A stretch of 64,000 nt of DNA from Alentia gelatinosa (Eukaryota > Annelida > Polychaeta > Phyllodocida > Polynoidae), in assembly GCA_950022655.1 (NCBI GenBank), contig OX465584.1, positions 44,312,723 to 44,376,722 of the forward strand, given 5' to 3'. Within the stretch, counting starts at the first letter, position 1. The number at the start of each line of letters is the position of its first letter. Shown here one piece after another: positions 12,338-24,499 of the stretch. Position numbers and translations under genes: made by a program. The notes under the pieces were generated by a model. The model searched no databases, had not been told where the DNA came from, and saw nothing but the letters and a program-made list of their open reading frames with translations.

Positions 12338-15310
12338 TTCAACAGTAACATTTAACAGTACTGAAAACAGTAGAACATTGCTTAAAAGCAAAACGAAGCT
12401 GAAGGTAACAAGAGGGTTGAAACAATTGAAACCATTGAGACCAGAACGACCAACCTGTGGTACCACGCAGTGAAAAAATTTTCTGCTGGTGATATACATC
12501 CGATCTGGTTGAGGGTGCGAGGTGAAAGAGGGGTTGGGACTCGTCTAGGTACAGCAGGTCGACTCCCTCACGTGATTTGACTTTAGCGCCTCCGTGGATC
12601 CAACGCGAACCTCAGGAGAACCTCATAGGACCTCTGGTGGGATGTAGCAGACTCTCTCTTCGTTTTATACTCATATAAAACCCGGTGGCTTTATATTCCT
12701 TATATATATATATAGTAGAAACATTACTGTTATTAATAAGTCGCCCCTCCTCAATGTCGTAGAGAATTAGATATGACATTCTCACCACCAATATTAGCTT
12801 TCTTTGCCAAAACCTTTCACCTCGAATTTGAATCACAATAGGTTCGGGGTACTACAATTCTACCCTTCCGTAATGGTAGAATGAGTTCAGACTCTGATGG
12901 TTTGTGGAGAGCTGCAACCTTCCTCAATAGTCCTCTAATACTGGCACGATAATGTATTCTATGAGTAACATCTATGAACAAAGTAGAGAGAAAAAAAAAG
13001 ATTCAACAAAAAAACAGGAAACCACTAACCATGCAGAAAGGAGAACTTGGAGTGGAATCGGGGATAATAACCTAAATGGTCATCAAAGATTGTAGGACGA
13101 TGTAGATCGAAATCCCAGGACCATGGCTAACCAAACCTATAAATCAAAATGTAATGATAACTCAAAATAATCTGACATGGGTGAGAGATCTGGAGGAGAA
13201 AGTGGATGTCTGACCACAGGGGAATACAGTGAACAGCGAGAAACGCCTTTTAGGACTCCCTTCAAATTGAAACCCGCTGACGCTTCCTGAAATCCTAACA
13301 ACTTGTTTTTGTAATTTACAGCAGAAATATAATTTATGATGGATGTTGGAGACAGAAAAGCAGACAAATCCGAATATAAAGTGTAAGGATCTCACTTGTA
13401 GTTGGGAACTGAATTGATCTATACAACCAGCAGGCTCTCCTAACATGGCCATTGCTGGCACCTGCCCGTGTTAGTGTTGACTGATGGAGATGCGCCTGTG
13501 AAGAAATCTCTCCTATCAATTGGCCCCCCTAACTCCCAGACATTTTTCTAATTAGCCGTTATACCTAATCCTTGACAATAAACCTGCCAAAATTGTATCT
13601 TCAGACTTTAAATAAGAGGCTCTCAAATCTCAAATCTTAAAAATCTCGCACAACCCTCTCCTACAGGTGTTATTTGAGATCTACCTGTATTAGTCACAGC
13701 TAGTACCTGCATGTTGTCGGTGATTCAGTGGAAGAAGCAGTTTCTGAATTTACTACCCCATCGATAGAGACCACTCGAAATTAGCCCGAGCTCTTAGATA
13801 TTGATACTGTTGTCCACCATATCAAAACAATGGGCGTTTTCTCTGTGATGATCCGGAATAAGAGAAAGATTACTATTTTCCCAAGTACCATAAAATAATC
13901 AATAAAAACCAAACCCCGAAGCCTAGGGAGAATGAATCCGAGACGATTAGGGACTTTACTAGGTCCTTTTGGAAAGTTCATTTGTCATTAAAAATTCGGC
14001 AAAGATTTCTCCACCATTGTCAATTCTAATCTCATCATTTTGACTTATTAAACCTTTTTCTGGTGCATTCACACATTCTGTATAAGTCTTTCACTGCATC
14101 ATACACGCAGTTATACTAAGCCTCCCCCCCCCCCACACACACACTTTTCTCAACTGCGCCTATAGAAAGGATATATTTGGGTTTACATTTAGTAATTTTT
14201 CCCGGGAAAAAGTTCTTCCTCGCCAATGACATCTATTTTTTCTGAATTTATCCTCTTGAACAGAATTACAATTCCTTCAATCGCAGCAAGAGTCACAATC
14301 ACCGTTTACTATTCTGAACCCCTCAGTTAATCCCTTCCGGAGAAATTCCTTGTCCTTTAGGCCTAAATTTGATGCATCGTCACCGAAAATGTAAACTGCT
14401 GACCTACATCGTTTGGATGGAGCGATAAAATCGCCTGTGAATTATTGACAATCGCAGGAACCATCGAAAACTGATCCACCACCATGGATACTCTCACAAG
14501 TACAACCCGGTTAGCGCAGTAACACTAAATAAGGGTGTCAATACCAGGTCACTTTCAACACCATGTACGCCGCAACTCTTATCTCAGTTATAATAATTGC
14601 CAGATGATTTAACCTCATTCTTCGTTTAAGGTGAAATGATTTTTACCGTTTCTTTTTCTTTTTCAGCAGTAACACTATCGTCATCAACAGTAAGAACTAT
14701 TCGTGATATATTGACCATTAACGGCCGACTCCGGCTCCCGAGTCACCAGCACCGTGTGACAGTGTGACTTGAGTGTTTGAGTGTTTGATGGTATTGGACA
14801 GGAGTAGAGACCATGTGAGGAGGATCCACAATACTTGACGTTTTGAGTTGAGGCACAGTCCCTGAGGAGTAACGGACCTAGACGGTTTGACTCTCTGAGC
14901 TCCACCAGAGAGTGACGCATCGTCACTCGAGTATTTCACAATATCAGACGGATCTGTACTCACAGCACTCTCCAGACCTTCCTAGTCAGCCTTAGGTTTC
15001 ACAGATTTATCGTAATTTACTAAATCCTCGTTAGGAAAAACCTTAGTATCTGCTTTTTTCGGAGATTAAAGTCATGTGATCTACCAGTCCGTTGAGAGGT
15101 CTATCCTCCTTCATCAGTTCTTTTAACATGCGAAGATTTACCAAGATTCACAAACAATGACCCTTGTTCTCCTTTTTGAGTACCTCATAGCCATACGGAA
15201 TCCATCGTTCGCTAAAGTGGCATAGTGGCCATCCATAAAGTACGTACGCAGAACTGATGAAATTATGGATCCCCACCCCCTCCCAATATTGTACGCAATA
15301 GAACAACGAG
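12338..15310. other. Long stretch without recognisable gene
   Basis: About 3 kb with short frames only. Landmarks are a TA microsatellite near 12,702-12,715, a C-run plus CA repeat at 14,125-14,146, and AT-rich sequence elsewhere. I found no conserved domain, tRNA or element border. Confidence 0.45.
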
Positions 15311-15658
15311 CACTACAAGAAACTAACCACTTTACATATGAATGCGCCCAGCGTATATAGGTATACTTTTGCGTATGCAAGTTGACCTTTTTTCCATCGT
15401 GTATACGCCTCACCTATAGGCATGTATTAGCATCCATATTGCGGTCATATATACGTCATATATGTTTCCTCTCGTATGCGCCATGTGTGAAATACAGCCA
15501 AGACGTGTCTGTATTTAAAAGGAACTTGTTACCCCTCATACGCTGGCGTGAAATATGGGCGTATATATATGAAAACAAGTCAATATTCAGCTGATATACA
15601 TGTATATGCATTTACGCGATGGCGTATATAGGAATAAACTAGTTAGTTTCGTGCAGTG
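15311..15658. mobile_element. CACTA-like non-autonomous DNA transposon, copy D (short)
   Basis: Left end CACTACAAGAAACTAACC, right end inverted match AGTTAGTTTCGTGCAGTG, flanked by GAG on both sides (15308-15310 and 15659-15661). It is only 348 bp, rich in GCGTATA/TATACGCC subterminal words, and non-coding. Confidence 0.78.
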
Positions 15659-16338
15659 GAGGTAGCATACGCAAAATTTTCTAAATGTTTTTACCCCCCA
15701 TCCCCCCTCAGTGCGTACATATGGATGGCCTCATATTATATATAACTATGTCTTCCTATAGTACATAACATCCATTTGTAAAAAAAGCTCGCAATTACAC
15801 ACTACCCATTAGTACCCAGTGTTTCCTGATTGTCTGTCATCCTCACCTCAAAGATCCGATCTCATTGTCATATTTTTAAACCATCCAACTAACCGGGACG
15901 TCCCAACAATCTAACAAAAGACCGTTCCAAGTGATACACAGACCTGATGATACCGGATATAATCAGGTACTAGAACATCTCCATTTCAGTCCGTGAGTTA
16001 AGTTGCCTGCAGGGCAGAGTGGGATATTTATCTTATTTTTAAATGAAACTTTGCTGTATTTGAGGCCAAAACCTGGGACAAAGTGTGAAATGGAAGTTGA
16101 CGTTCTGTGTAAATTCCCCGCCCTCGTCCAACATTTACCAGCCCAACGTTTCAGCAAATACCCGCCAGAGGGCCGACCCGGAAGTGAATGCTATGGTCAA
16201 TAGTGCGCGTGCGTCGTGTGGGGCGTCATTACACTCTCCCTGCAGATCTTCTGTGGTACTCTGATCTCTGCTGCAACCCGTGCACGTGACCTACCGGTAT
16301 ATCCGGGCATCACAACGCATTTAAAGCCATTTAAAGTC
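15659..16338. other. No gene recognised
   Basis: Short frames on both strands (66 and 64 codons) overlap at 15,963-16,203 and match nothing I know. The 3' part leads into the minisatellite. Confidence 0.4.
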
Positions 16339-17992
16339 GTGAACGTCGTGTGAGCGGGGAATGAGACGGGAGTTAAATGAGCTGTACTCACCATGCACGT
16401 GAACATCGTGTGAGCGGGGAATGAGACGGGGTTAAATGAGCTGTACTCACCATGCACGTGAACATCGTGTGAGCGGGGAATGAGAGCTGTACTCACCATG
16501 CACGTGAACGTCGTGTGAGCGGGGAATGAGACGGGAGTTAAATGAGCTGTACTCACCATGCACGTGAAAGTCGTGTGAGCGGGGAATGAGACGGGAGTTA
16601 AATGAGCTGTACTCACCATGCACGTGAACGTCGTGTGAGCGGGGAATGAGACGGGGTTAAATGAGCTGTACTCACCATGCGCGTGAACGTCGTGTGAGCG
16701 GGGAATGAGACGGGGTTAAATGAGCTGTACTCACCATGCACGTGAACGTCGTGTGAGCGGGGAATGAGACGGGGTTAAATGAGCTGTACTCACCATGCAT
16801 GTGAACGTCGTGTGAGCGGGGAATGAGACGGGGTTAAATGAGCTGTACTCACCATGCACGTGAACGTCGTGTGAGCGGGGAATGAGAGCTGTACTCACCA
16901 TGCACGTGAACGTCGTGTGAGCGGGGAATGAGAGCTGTACTCACCATGCACGTGAACGTCGTGTGAGCGGGGAATGAGAGCTGTACTCACCATGCATGTG
17001 AACGTCGTGTGAGCGGGGAATGAGACGGGAGTTAAATGAGCTGTACTCACCATGCACGTGAAAGTCGTGTGAGCGGGGAATGAGACGGGAGTTAAATGAG
17101 CTGTACTCACCATGCACGTGAACGTCGTGTGAGCGGGGAATGAGACGGGGTTAAATGAGCTGTACTCACCATGCGCGTGAACGTCGTGTGAGCGGGGAAT
17201 GAGACGGGGTTAAATGAGCTGTACTCACCATGCACGTGAACGTCGTGTGAGCGGGGAATGAGACGGGGTTAAATGAGCTGTACTCACCATGCATGTGAAC
17301 GTCGTGTGAGCGGGGAATGAGACGGGGTTAAATGAGCTGTACTCACCATGCATGTGAACGTCGTGTGAGCGGGGAATGAGACGGGAGTTAAATGAGCTGT
17401 ACTCACCATGCACGTGAAAGTCGTGTGAGCGGGGAATGAGACGGGGGTTAAATGAGCTGTACTCACCATGCACTTGAACGTCGTGTGAGCGGGGAATGAG
17501 ACGGAGTTAAATGAGCTGTACTCACCATGCATGTGAACGTCGTGTGAGCGGGGAATTAGACGGGGTTAAATGAGCTGTACTCACCATGCATGTGAACGTC
17601 GTGTGAGCGGGGAATGAGACGGGGTTAAATGAGCTGTACTCACCATGCATGTGAACGTCGTGTGAGCGGGGAATGAGACGGGAGTTAAATGAGCTGTACT
17701 CACCATGCACGTGAACGTCGTGTGAGCGGGGAATGAGACGGGGTTAAATGAGCTGTACTCACCATGCATGTGAACGTCGTGTGAGCGGGGAATGAGACGG
17801 GAGTTAAATGAGCTGTACTCACCATGCACGTGAAAGTCGTGTGAGCGGGGAATGAGACGGGGTTAAATGAGCTGTACTCACCATGCACGTGAACGTCGTG
17901 TGAGCGGGGAATTAGACGGGGTTAAATGAGCTGTACTCACCATGCATGTGAACGTCGTGTGAGCGGGGAATGAGACGGGAGTTAAATGAGCT
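16339..17992. repeat. Minisatellite, 59-60 bp unit, about 29 copies
   Basis: The unit starts GTGAACGTCGTGTGAGCGGG and ends ACTCACCATGCAC. Three length forms are seen: 60 bp (GGGAGTT), 59 bp (GGGGTT) and a 46-bp form lacking 13 bp between two ATGAG-like words. Short forms cluster near 16,490 and 16,880-16,990. Each unit carries an E-box-like CACGTG or CATGTG and, on the minus strand, ATG|GTGAGTAC, a good splice-donor lookalike. One diverged unit end (TACTTACCATCCACGTG) lies beyond two inserted elements, at about 18,388-18,406. Confidence 0.93.
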
Positions 17993-18384
17993 TTATTATC
18001 CATCGTATACAAAACCCTCATTGAAAATGTATGGGGTCTCAGTAAACCACTCATTGTATAAAACCTGCCAGATACCATAACTGTGGTATACAGATTCAAA
18101 GCTGTGGTATACGGCCTCAAAACCATGGTATACGGGCAAAGTAGTCCATTTTGCTATAGAGCAAAGAAATAGTCCCTAATATTATACCCTTGAATATGGC
18201 AACTACTGGGTTTAATTTTTTTTTCTAAATGGATAATAAATGCAATAAACGATGATTTTGTGGACAGGCGGCTCTGGAAAGCACTCGAGGTTGACGTCGT
18301 GATACACTCGCTAGCACTTGTGTATTACTACGCGTCAACCTCTCTTGGTTTACGGCCGCCTGTCCACAAAACCATCGATTATTG
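17993..18384 (+). mobile_element. Hairpin-bearing TTAT element H4
   Basis: The body runs from TTTATTATCCATCGTATAC (17,993) to the inverted boundary ATGGATAATAAA (ending 18,239). It is followed by a hairpin at 18,243-18,384 whose arms (ATGATTTTGTGGACAGGCGG and the inverted copy) pair for about 30 nt before a looser centre. It appears to have inserted into the last unit of the minisatellite. Same subfamily as H1. Confidence 0.65.
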
Positions 18385-19110
18385 TGTGTGTACTTACCAT
18401 CCACGTGCATCTCATTCAACTAGAAGCCAGTATAGTGTGTGTTCACTTCAATGAGCACATGGGTCTGCAACACGTGTAAACACTCAAGTAAGTACAACAT
18501 TCCTGTGTGGACACGTCACACAAAAGGAATACGTGAATAATGTTTACTATGTGATGCGTGGAATATGGAAATACTGACGTATGGGGCACATCTCTCCCCA
18601 AACAGGCAGGCGGGCGGCAGGAGAGATACGGGCCGGGTGTGTGCTTGGAGAGTGTGGGACTGGTGCCCGGGGGGAGGCTGTTAATTGATATTGTGTTTAC
18701 TGTCTGGCGACCTGCGCGCGACGCCTGAAGAGGCGGTTGGCGCATGCGTGCGGGTGATATTTGAGTGCGGGCTGGTGGTTACTGGTCGTCTCCGTCCAGC
18801 GGTCATCCGAGTTGTCATTGCTATTGCCGCAGTTGATCTTCCGGCTGAGTCGATGTGACTCAGAGCGGTCCGCGTCCACTCGACACACTCAGCCGGGGCC
18901 TGCGCCACTCCTACATGGAGACGTGAAACAGTCAAAGTGTTTTATCATTATTTGTAACACTTTCCACATTTCAACGTTAAATGTATAGATCGGGGCACAA
19001 CACAGGCGATATTGACATGGCCGGTGACATCACTTACCGGAAGTCGTATTTGGCTAAGTGGAAACTCTCCCATTCAACTGGGTTCCTGTCCAGCTGAGAC
19101 CTGTTTCACT
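18385..19110. other. No gene recognised
   Basis: A GC-rich patch (18,600-18,900) has frames open on both strands with no recognisable domain. Could be a CpG-type upstream region, but nothing downstream supports a gene. Confidence 0.4.
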
Positions 19111-20174
19111 CACTGCACGAAAACCACTATTTTACATATGTATGCGAAACGCGTCTAACAGTAGGATTTTGCGTCTAGAAGTTCTACCTGTTATCCGTCT
19201 CGTAGACGCCTTATCCAGTGGCGTATATATGTGTCCATGGTGCGGTCTTATATACGTTATATATATGCCTGATTCTGTTTATTTACACCAGTATCCAATA
19301 ATTCTGACCTCTACCACTTGGGGACATCAGTGGTAGTATATTCCATTTGCCATTAACCATCCAAGTCTGTGTTATATGAAAATTGCAATCTTATATTACC
19401 AATTTATTTTATAAAAACTTAATTATGTTGCATTATGTTGCATTATGTTGTTTTTTTAATTGTTTTTCTAATAGATCTTACTTTCAAACACCATTTCAAT
19501 GTGTGGACAGTCAGGCTTACTATATAATGACCCTCTTCAGACTTGAGGTTGAATCCTGAAATCATCTTACCCCTCGGTGAATGCGGCCGCACAGGTGTGA
19601 ATGCGGCCGCACACGTGTAAATGCGGCTGTACATGTGTACCCGGCCCCCACCCGACACCATAACACCTCGCGGTGGGCAGCGGCAGGCATGGGCGGGCGG
19701 TGGGGGGTGGGGGAGGGTTTCCCACTGAATCAACCTGTACAAATGCCTCTGGCGGCGGGCGGTGGGCAGTGGGTGGCGGGCAGCGGGGGGCTTCTCACTG
19801 AGGCTTGCTGGGGGTGGCATGGGGTGGTGGGGGGGAGTCAGGGGGTGACGGGGGGTGGCAGGAGACGGGGGTCGGCGGGTCTAAAAACAACAACGGGCAT
19901 GGTAGAGGTAGCGGAATTTTTTAATTATCGATACACATACACATACACATACGCCTGGCGTATATATATCGCGCAGAGCATGTTTTATTCTGGATATGCC
20001 AGGCGTGAAATACAGCCAAGTCGCGTGCGTCTTCATATGGAAACTGTGTCGTAGACGCCCGAAACGCAGATGCGGATAAGAGGTGTATACAAATGTAAAC
20101 AAGGCACGATACAGCCGATACGTGCGTTATAGCGATGGCGTATATATATGTAAAATGGTGGTTTTCGTGCAGTG
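19111..20174. mobile_element. CACTA-like non-autonomous DNA transposon, copy B
   Basis: Ends are CACTGCACGAAAACCAC and the inverted GTGGTTTTCGTGCAGTG, flanked by ACT duplications (19108-19110, 20175-20177). It is 1,064 bp long. The interior has a G-rich low-complexity core (19,640-19,880) and many TATACGCC words. The element at 32,274-34,484 is the same sequence in reverse orientation with an extra 1.14-kb insertion. Confidence 0.85.
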
Positions 20175-20540
20175 ACTAGTATTGTGACATGTCTGTGACA
20201 CCATACAGACATTAGGGTTGTCTAGTTTCGTGATAACACAAGTAGCTGCTGTCACATACAGTAGCTAAGGCCTAATTTTACAGACTAGCTAACCCAGTGA
20301 CAGAAAAGAGAATAAAGAAATATCCTCATACTTAATGAAGAAGACAGATAACCATACACAGACATGAACTCATGACATATATTATAGCAAAGTATACAAT
20401 TACATAACAGTTCTCATCAACATACAAAATCACATTCACTTGTGTAGTGTTCATATGATGATACAAGTCCTCTTTGGTATAGCAGTACTCACAGTCTTTC
20501 ACTTTCTGTTATTGTTCATTGTCTCCTTGACTTGTGGATA
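20175..20540. other. No gene recognised
   Basis: AT-rich spacer before the G-rich satellite. Nothing distinctive was seen. Confidence 0.4.
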
Positions 20541-21115
20541 TAGGGGGAGTGGGGAAGGGGAGTGGGGAGGGGGAGTGGGGAGGGGGAGTGGGGAGGGGGA
20601 GTGGGGAGGGGGAGTGGGGAGGGGGAGTGGGGAGGGGGAGTGGGGAGGGGGAGTGGGGAGTGGGAGTGGGGAGGGGGGAGTGGGGAGGGGGAGTGGGGAG
20701 GGGGAGTGGGGAGGGGGAGTGGGGAGGGGGAGTGGGGAGGGGGAGTGGGGAGGGGGAGTGGGGAGGGGGAGTGGGGAGGGGGAGTGGGGAGGGGGAGTGG
20801 GGAGGGGGAGTGGGGAGGGGGAGTGGGGAGGGGGAGTGGGGAGGGGGAGTGGGGAGGGGGAGTGGGGAGGGGGAGTGTGGAGGGGGAGTGGGGAGGGGCC
20901 GTGGGGAGGGGGAGTGGGGAGGGGGAGTGGGGAGGGGGAGTGGGGAGGGGGAGTGGGGAGGGGGAGTGGGGAGGGGGAGTGGGGAGGGGGAGTGGGGAGG
21001 GGGAGTGGGGAGGGGGAGTGGGGAGGGGGAGTGGGGAGGGGGAGTGGGGAGGGGGAGTGGGGAGGGGGAGTGGGGAGGGGGAGTGGGGAGGGGGAGTGGG
21101 GAGGGGGAGTGGGAG
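20541..21115. repeat. G-rich satellite, 13-bp unit GGGGAGGGGGAGT, about 44 copies
   Basis: The 13-bp unit is almost invariant; exceptions are near 20,660-20,680, 20,876 and 20,898. Because 13 is not a multiple of three, all three plus frames and the minus frames stay open, giving Gly/Glu/Trp- and Pro/Ser-rich phantom proteins. The run of G4-5 blocks could form G-quadruplexes on the plus strand. Confidence 0.95.
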
Positions 21116-22611
21116 GGTGCTACATCTGGAATTGGAATTTCCCACCTGTTTCATAGCAACTATGCCTGTTGCTATGTGTATTGCTATGCTAACATCTCGG
21201 CGATGTCATAGCCGCATCGATGTATAATTTAAATCTTGCATCCTTCAAAAGCATGGTTGTCATGTTTACATCATTTGCAATCTTTGTAATAGTTTTCTGT
21301 GCTATTTGTGGTAATTGGCATGATAATTACTCTACTCCTAGCAGCGGTATGTAACTTAGAGTATTCAGAAATGGGTATTCAGGAATATGTTACCTTTGAG
21401 TCAAGCAATTATGGGATATGTAGGTATAGATTACCCAGATTACACAAATCACACTGCCCCATCTCGCCGGGACACAGGCAAGGAGGTGTTAGACTGGCCT
21501 CAGTCACTTGAACAGTAGATATATGTGTGTGTTGTAAAGTGACAATGAGTGGACTGTAAAGTAGCTGCAAGGGAACATGGATTTATAGAAATGTATTGTA
21601 TGAAGTACATAGCAGAGAGATACATATGATGCTGTGGTGGAGGAAACAGGGAAATTGAATACAGGAAGAGCCTGGAAGATTCTGTATTAGCTCCCTGCCT
21701 GCCCATCTACCTCCTTATCCATTTACCTTTCTCTTTTCATTTGTTCTTTAACAGAGCATGCTTGGATGCCCTAAATACATTACTTAAACGTTAAAGTGGT
21801 CTATCGTGCTGTAAAAAACTATCCCTTCACTATCTGCGTGCTGTTCACTGTGATATTGGGAAAGGAGCAGGGTGCCAGTGTCTCAGCGTCTTAGAGGCTT
21901 GCCCAGCTGACCATGACCAATCACTAGAGACCGAAATACCTCAAGAATCACTGTTGCTTGATATGTTTTGATCCAATACTTTGGCATTTGAAAAATTGGT
22001 AAGTTGACTGGGTACATGCTCATTCATCAATAATGAACCTACCTTTTTGCTCCTATTTCTGGAGTGTCTAACTGGGGTCAGTAGACCCTATTTTCAGTAG
22101 GCTACAGGGCCACTTTCGATTTAAGTACTAGCCACGTACTACCATGTAGGCAACATATATGTACATGCTATTTTATACCGTTGTCGGGTCTTAAAGATGT
22201 TACCTGAGACCTGGTGAATATTAATTGTTGATTCGCATGAAGATCCAGCAAATTCTTGGTTAACTTCGTCATCTCACTACGAGTTTAATAGAACCGCTTG
22301 CTGTGAAATATTAGTAGATGCAAGGTAACTTCACAGAGGAACATATGATGGATATTAAGTTTTTATCACTTGCTTCAATAAATTGAAGCAATACACACAA
22401 AGCATTGAATTATCAACGACATAGCACTTCCAATCGTTACAAAATACTAACCACATCCTTCAGTAAATTTCCAACACAAACCATTATTCTTCTTGATTGT
22501 TCAGTCTGATGTAATCCTTTTCTGTTCACAGTGTTACTAGTCCTGGCATGTTCCCTCTGTGTGCTCTCCCTATGAGAGCATGTTTCATGAATGTTGGATT
22601 TCTAGGGAGTC
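21116..22611. other. No gene recognised
   Basis: Short frames only. A phrase of about 70 bp at 21,434-21,505 (GATTACCCAGATTACAC onward, with CGCCGGGACACAGGC) has a diverged second copy at about 44,617-44,698, so it is a dispersed repeat fragment. Confidence 0.45.
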
Positions 22612-24499
22612 ACATTCCACACTCCACATTCCACACCAACGTATGTGGCGTATACAAATGTGTTTTTCCATGTATACAGAAGTGTAATGGCTGTATTTGC
22701 CGCAGAGCATATATGGAGAGCAATATACTGTGCGTGTTATATATACGCTGGTTGTATACATGCTAGATATGTTTGGCGTATATATGTTATAGATTAAAAA
22801 TAATGAAAAAGGTTTACCTGGCCGTTCAGTCACCTGGCGGGCCAGCCCCTGCCTCCCTATCTGCCCCCAGCCAACCTCCTCCCCCCAGTCTCCCCCCAGC
22901 CTCCCCCCCGTGTGTGTGGACGTATTATTCCAAGTGCTCTGCCTACAGACGTTATCAGAGTATTGTTCATGGTTGGTTGGGCACATAGCCATGTACCGAC
23001 GGGTAGTGACGGGTGTGACAGTGGCGGGTGAGAAAGCGGCGGCAGCAAAGGTGTAGGTGGCGGCGGAGGTAGTGATGGCATTGGCGGCGGCTGTGTGGCC
23101 AGACCCAATGTCTATTACACAACCTCCTAAAACCTTTTAAAAGCACATATCCAGAACCGTACAGAAGATTGGTGTTTCAAAAGTAAAATCTACCGACCGT
23201 CCCCCCCGGCATGTGTAATTCCAGGTCAAACACTACACACTTACGCTTTTTGGTGCGGTCGGCTTGGCAGCAGTGAGTTTTGCCGGTTGACACAGCTGGG
23301 TGCATCGGGAGAGAAACGGTCGGCTTGAACATCGATGCTGCACTTCGATGCCCTATATTCAGGAACCCTGGAGTGACGGCTGGAGACACGGAGACACTGG
23401 TAGGTGAAGAACTTGGAACTGGGGGCACGGTTGAAGACAACACTGGGGCCGACATCACAGGAGCAGCTGGAGCTGGAGCGGCCGGCGGTAGTGTAGGTGA
23501 CCCAGTGTGAACCGCAGGGGGAACCGGAGCTTGCCTGGGACTGGCTGCTATGAAGGCTTGCGTTGCGTCGACCATACCTCGTGCAGTTGGTCTCTCTGGC
23601 ACCGTAGCTGTTTCTGCTGACCCGGTGACTAGTGCCGCTTTTTGAATTGACGGGACGCTTTGAGCAGACGAAACAGACATGGAAAGTTTGGTCACTGCTG
23701 ACAGAAGTTCTTAAAACTGAGACTGAGTGGCCCGTAGTGACGAGGTCAGAAGCTCAAGTCTGGAGTCTTGTGAGGCTGCATTTAAAGTCAGAGTCTTCAA
23801 TTGGTCTGTTAGAGACAGCTCACCTCCTTGGGTTGCAGCCTCACTCAAGTGTCCCGTGGTGTCAGGACCTGTGACAGGGCTATTGACAGCATTGACATCG
23901 GGCACCCCACTGACTGTCACCGCCGGATCCGTTTCCGACATATACAACTCGTTGTCAGCTTGAAGTTTATCTAGGTCAAACCACAGTAAGTACTCACTTT
24001 CTTCATAGCCTTTGTCAACCGCTAGCTACCTTGCAGCAGTAATGTATGAGCATTTACCTGAACCTCTCAGCTTGTGGTTGTTTCCACATTCACTGCAGCG
24101 AACTAGACGTCGATCTGCATACGGGTCCTTTATGGCAGATCTGAGCTGGTGCTTGGCAAGCGTCCCGAACACTCGTGTGTTTCCGACAGTCATTGACAGA
24201 TGGTGCCAGCGAGTGGTGCCTTACTGGTTATCATCCGAGGATAACGCTGAGTCCTGTTGATCAGCAGCACTGGTATCCTTCCGTTAGTAGTCCATGGTTT
24301 CCTGATGTTTATACCTCAATATACATTGCACATATATTGTTATCATATATGACATATATATGACTGCAACATGGACACTTAAATATTTCTATAGATCAAG
24401 CTTATACATGATGGAAAATAGCACTAACTTATTTTACGCAAAATCATATCTATATACGCCTGACGTATACATATATACATTAGGGTTATTTGTGCTGTG
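22612..24499. mobile_element. CACTA-like element E, decayed, with 1-kb cargo
   Basis: The segment after 22,640 (GGCGTATACAAATG onward) and the segment up to 24,499 (TAGGGTTATTTGTGCTGTG) align with copy A over long stretches, including the phrase CCAGAACC.TACAGAAGA before 23,193. Between about 23,193 and 24,270 the alignment to copy A is lost, and a minus-strand protein-like frame occupies that space. The left terminus is too diverged to place exactly and no target duplication is seen. Confidence 0.6.
23177..24193 (-). pseudogene. Hypothetical protein with CxxC motif and KRKC motif, two stops
   Basis: From a Met at 24,193 one minus-strand frame runs about 338 codons with only two internal stops (TAG near 24,029 and TAA near 23,714) and no frameshift. 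In order it has RCSECGNNHKLRGSGKC (a possible zinc ligand set), an acidic/aromatic stretch (EESEYLLWFDLDKLQ), a helical segment (LTDQLKTLTLN), a long Pro/Ala/Ser/Val linker, and ADRTKKRKCVVFDL before the end. The last codons fall in the surrounding CACTA-like element. The layout matches the frame at 11.6-12.3 kb. Unknown function; a Gag-like or captured host sequence are both possible. The first stop overlaps a possible splice donor (AAG|GTAGCT), so an intron is not excluded. Confidence 0.45.

Noticed and set aside
16197..18126. Series of minus-strand frames of 60-140 codons (SSFNPVSFPAHTTFTC-type repeats)
   Set aside because: They are the 59/60-bp minisatellite read through; the unit length changes break any constant frame, and there is no start or splice context.
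20440..21227. Three overlapping plus frames and one minus frame of 210-240 codons (Gly/Glu/Trp or Pro/Ser rich)
   Set aside because: A 13-bp repeat without stop words stays open in every frame; composition is explained by the satellite.
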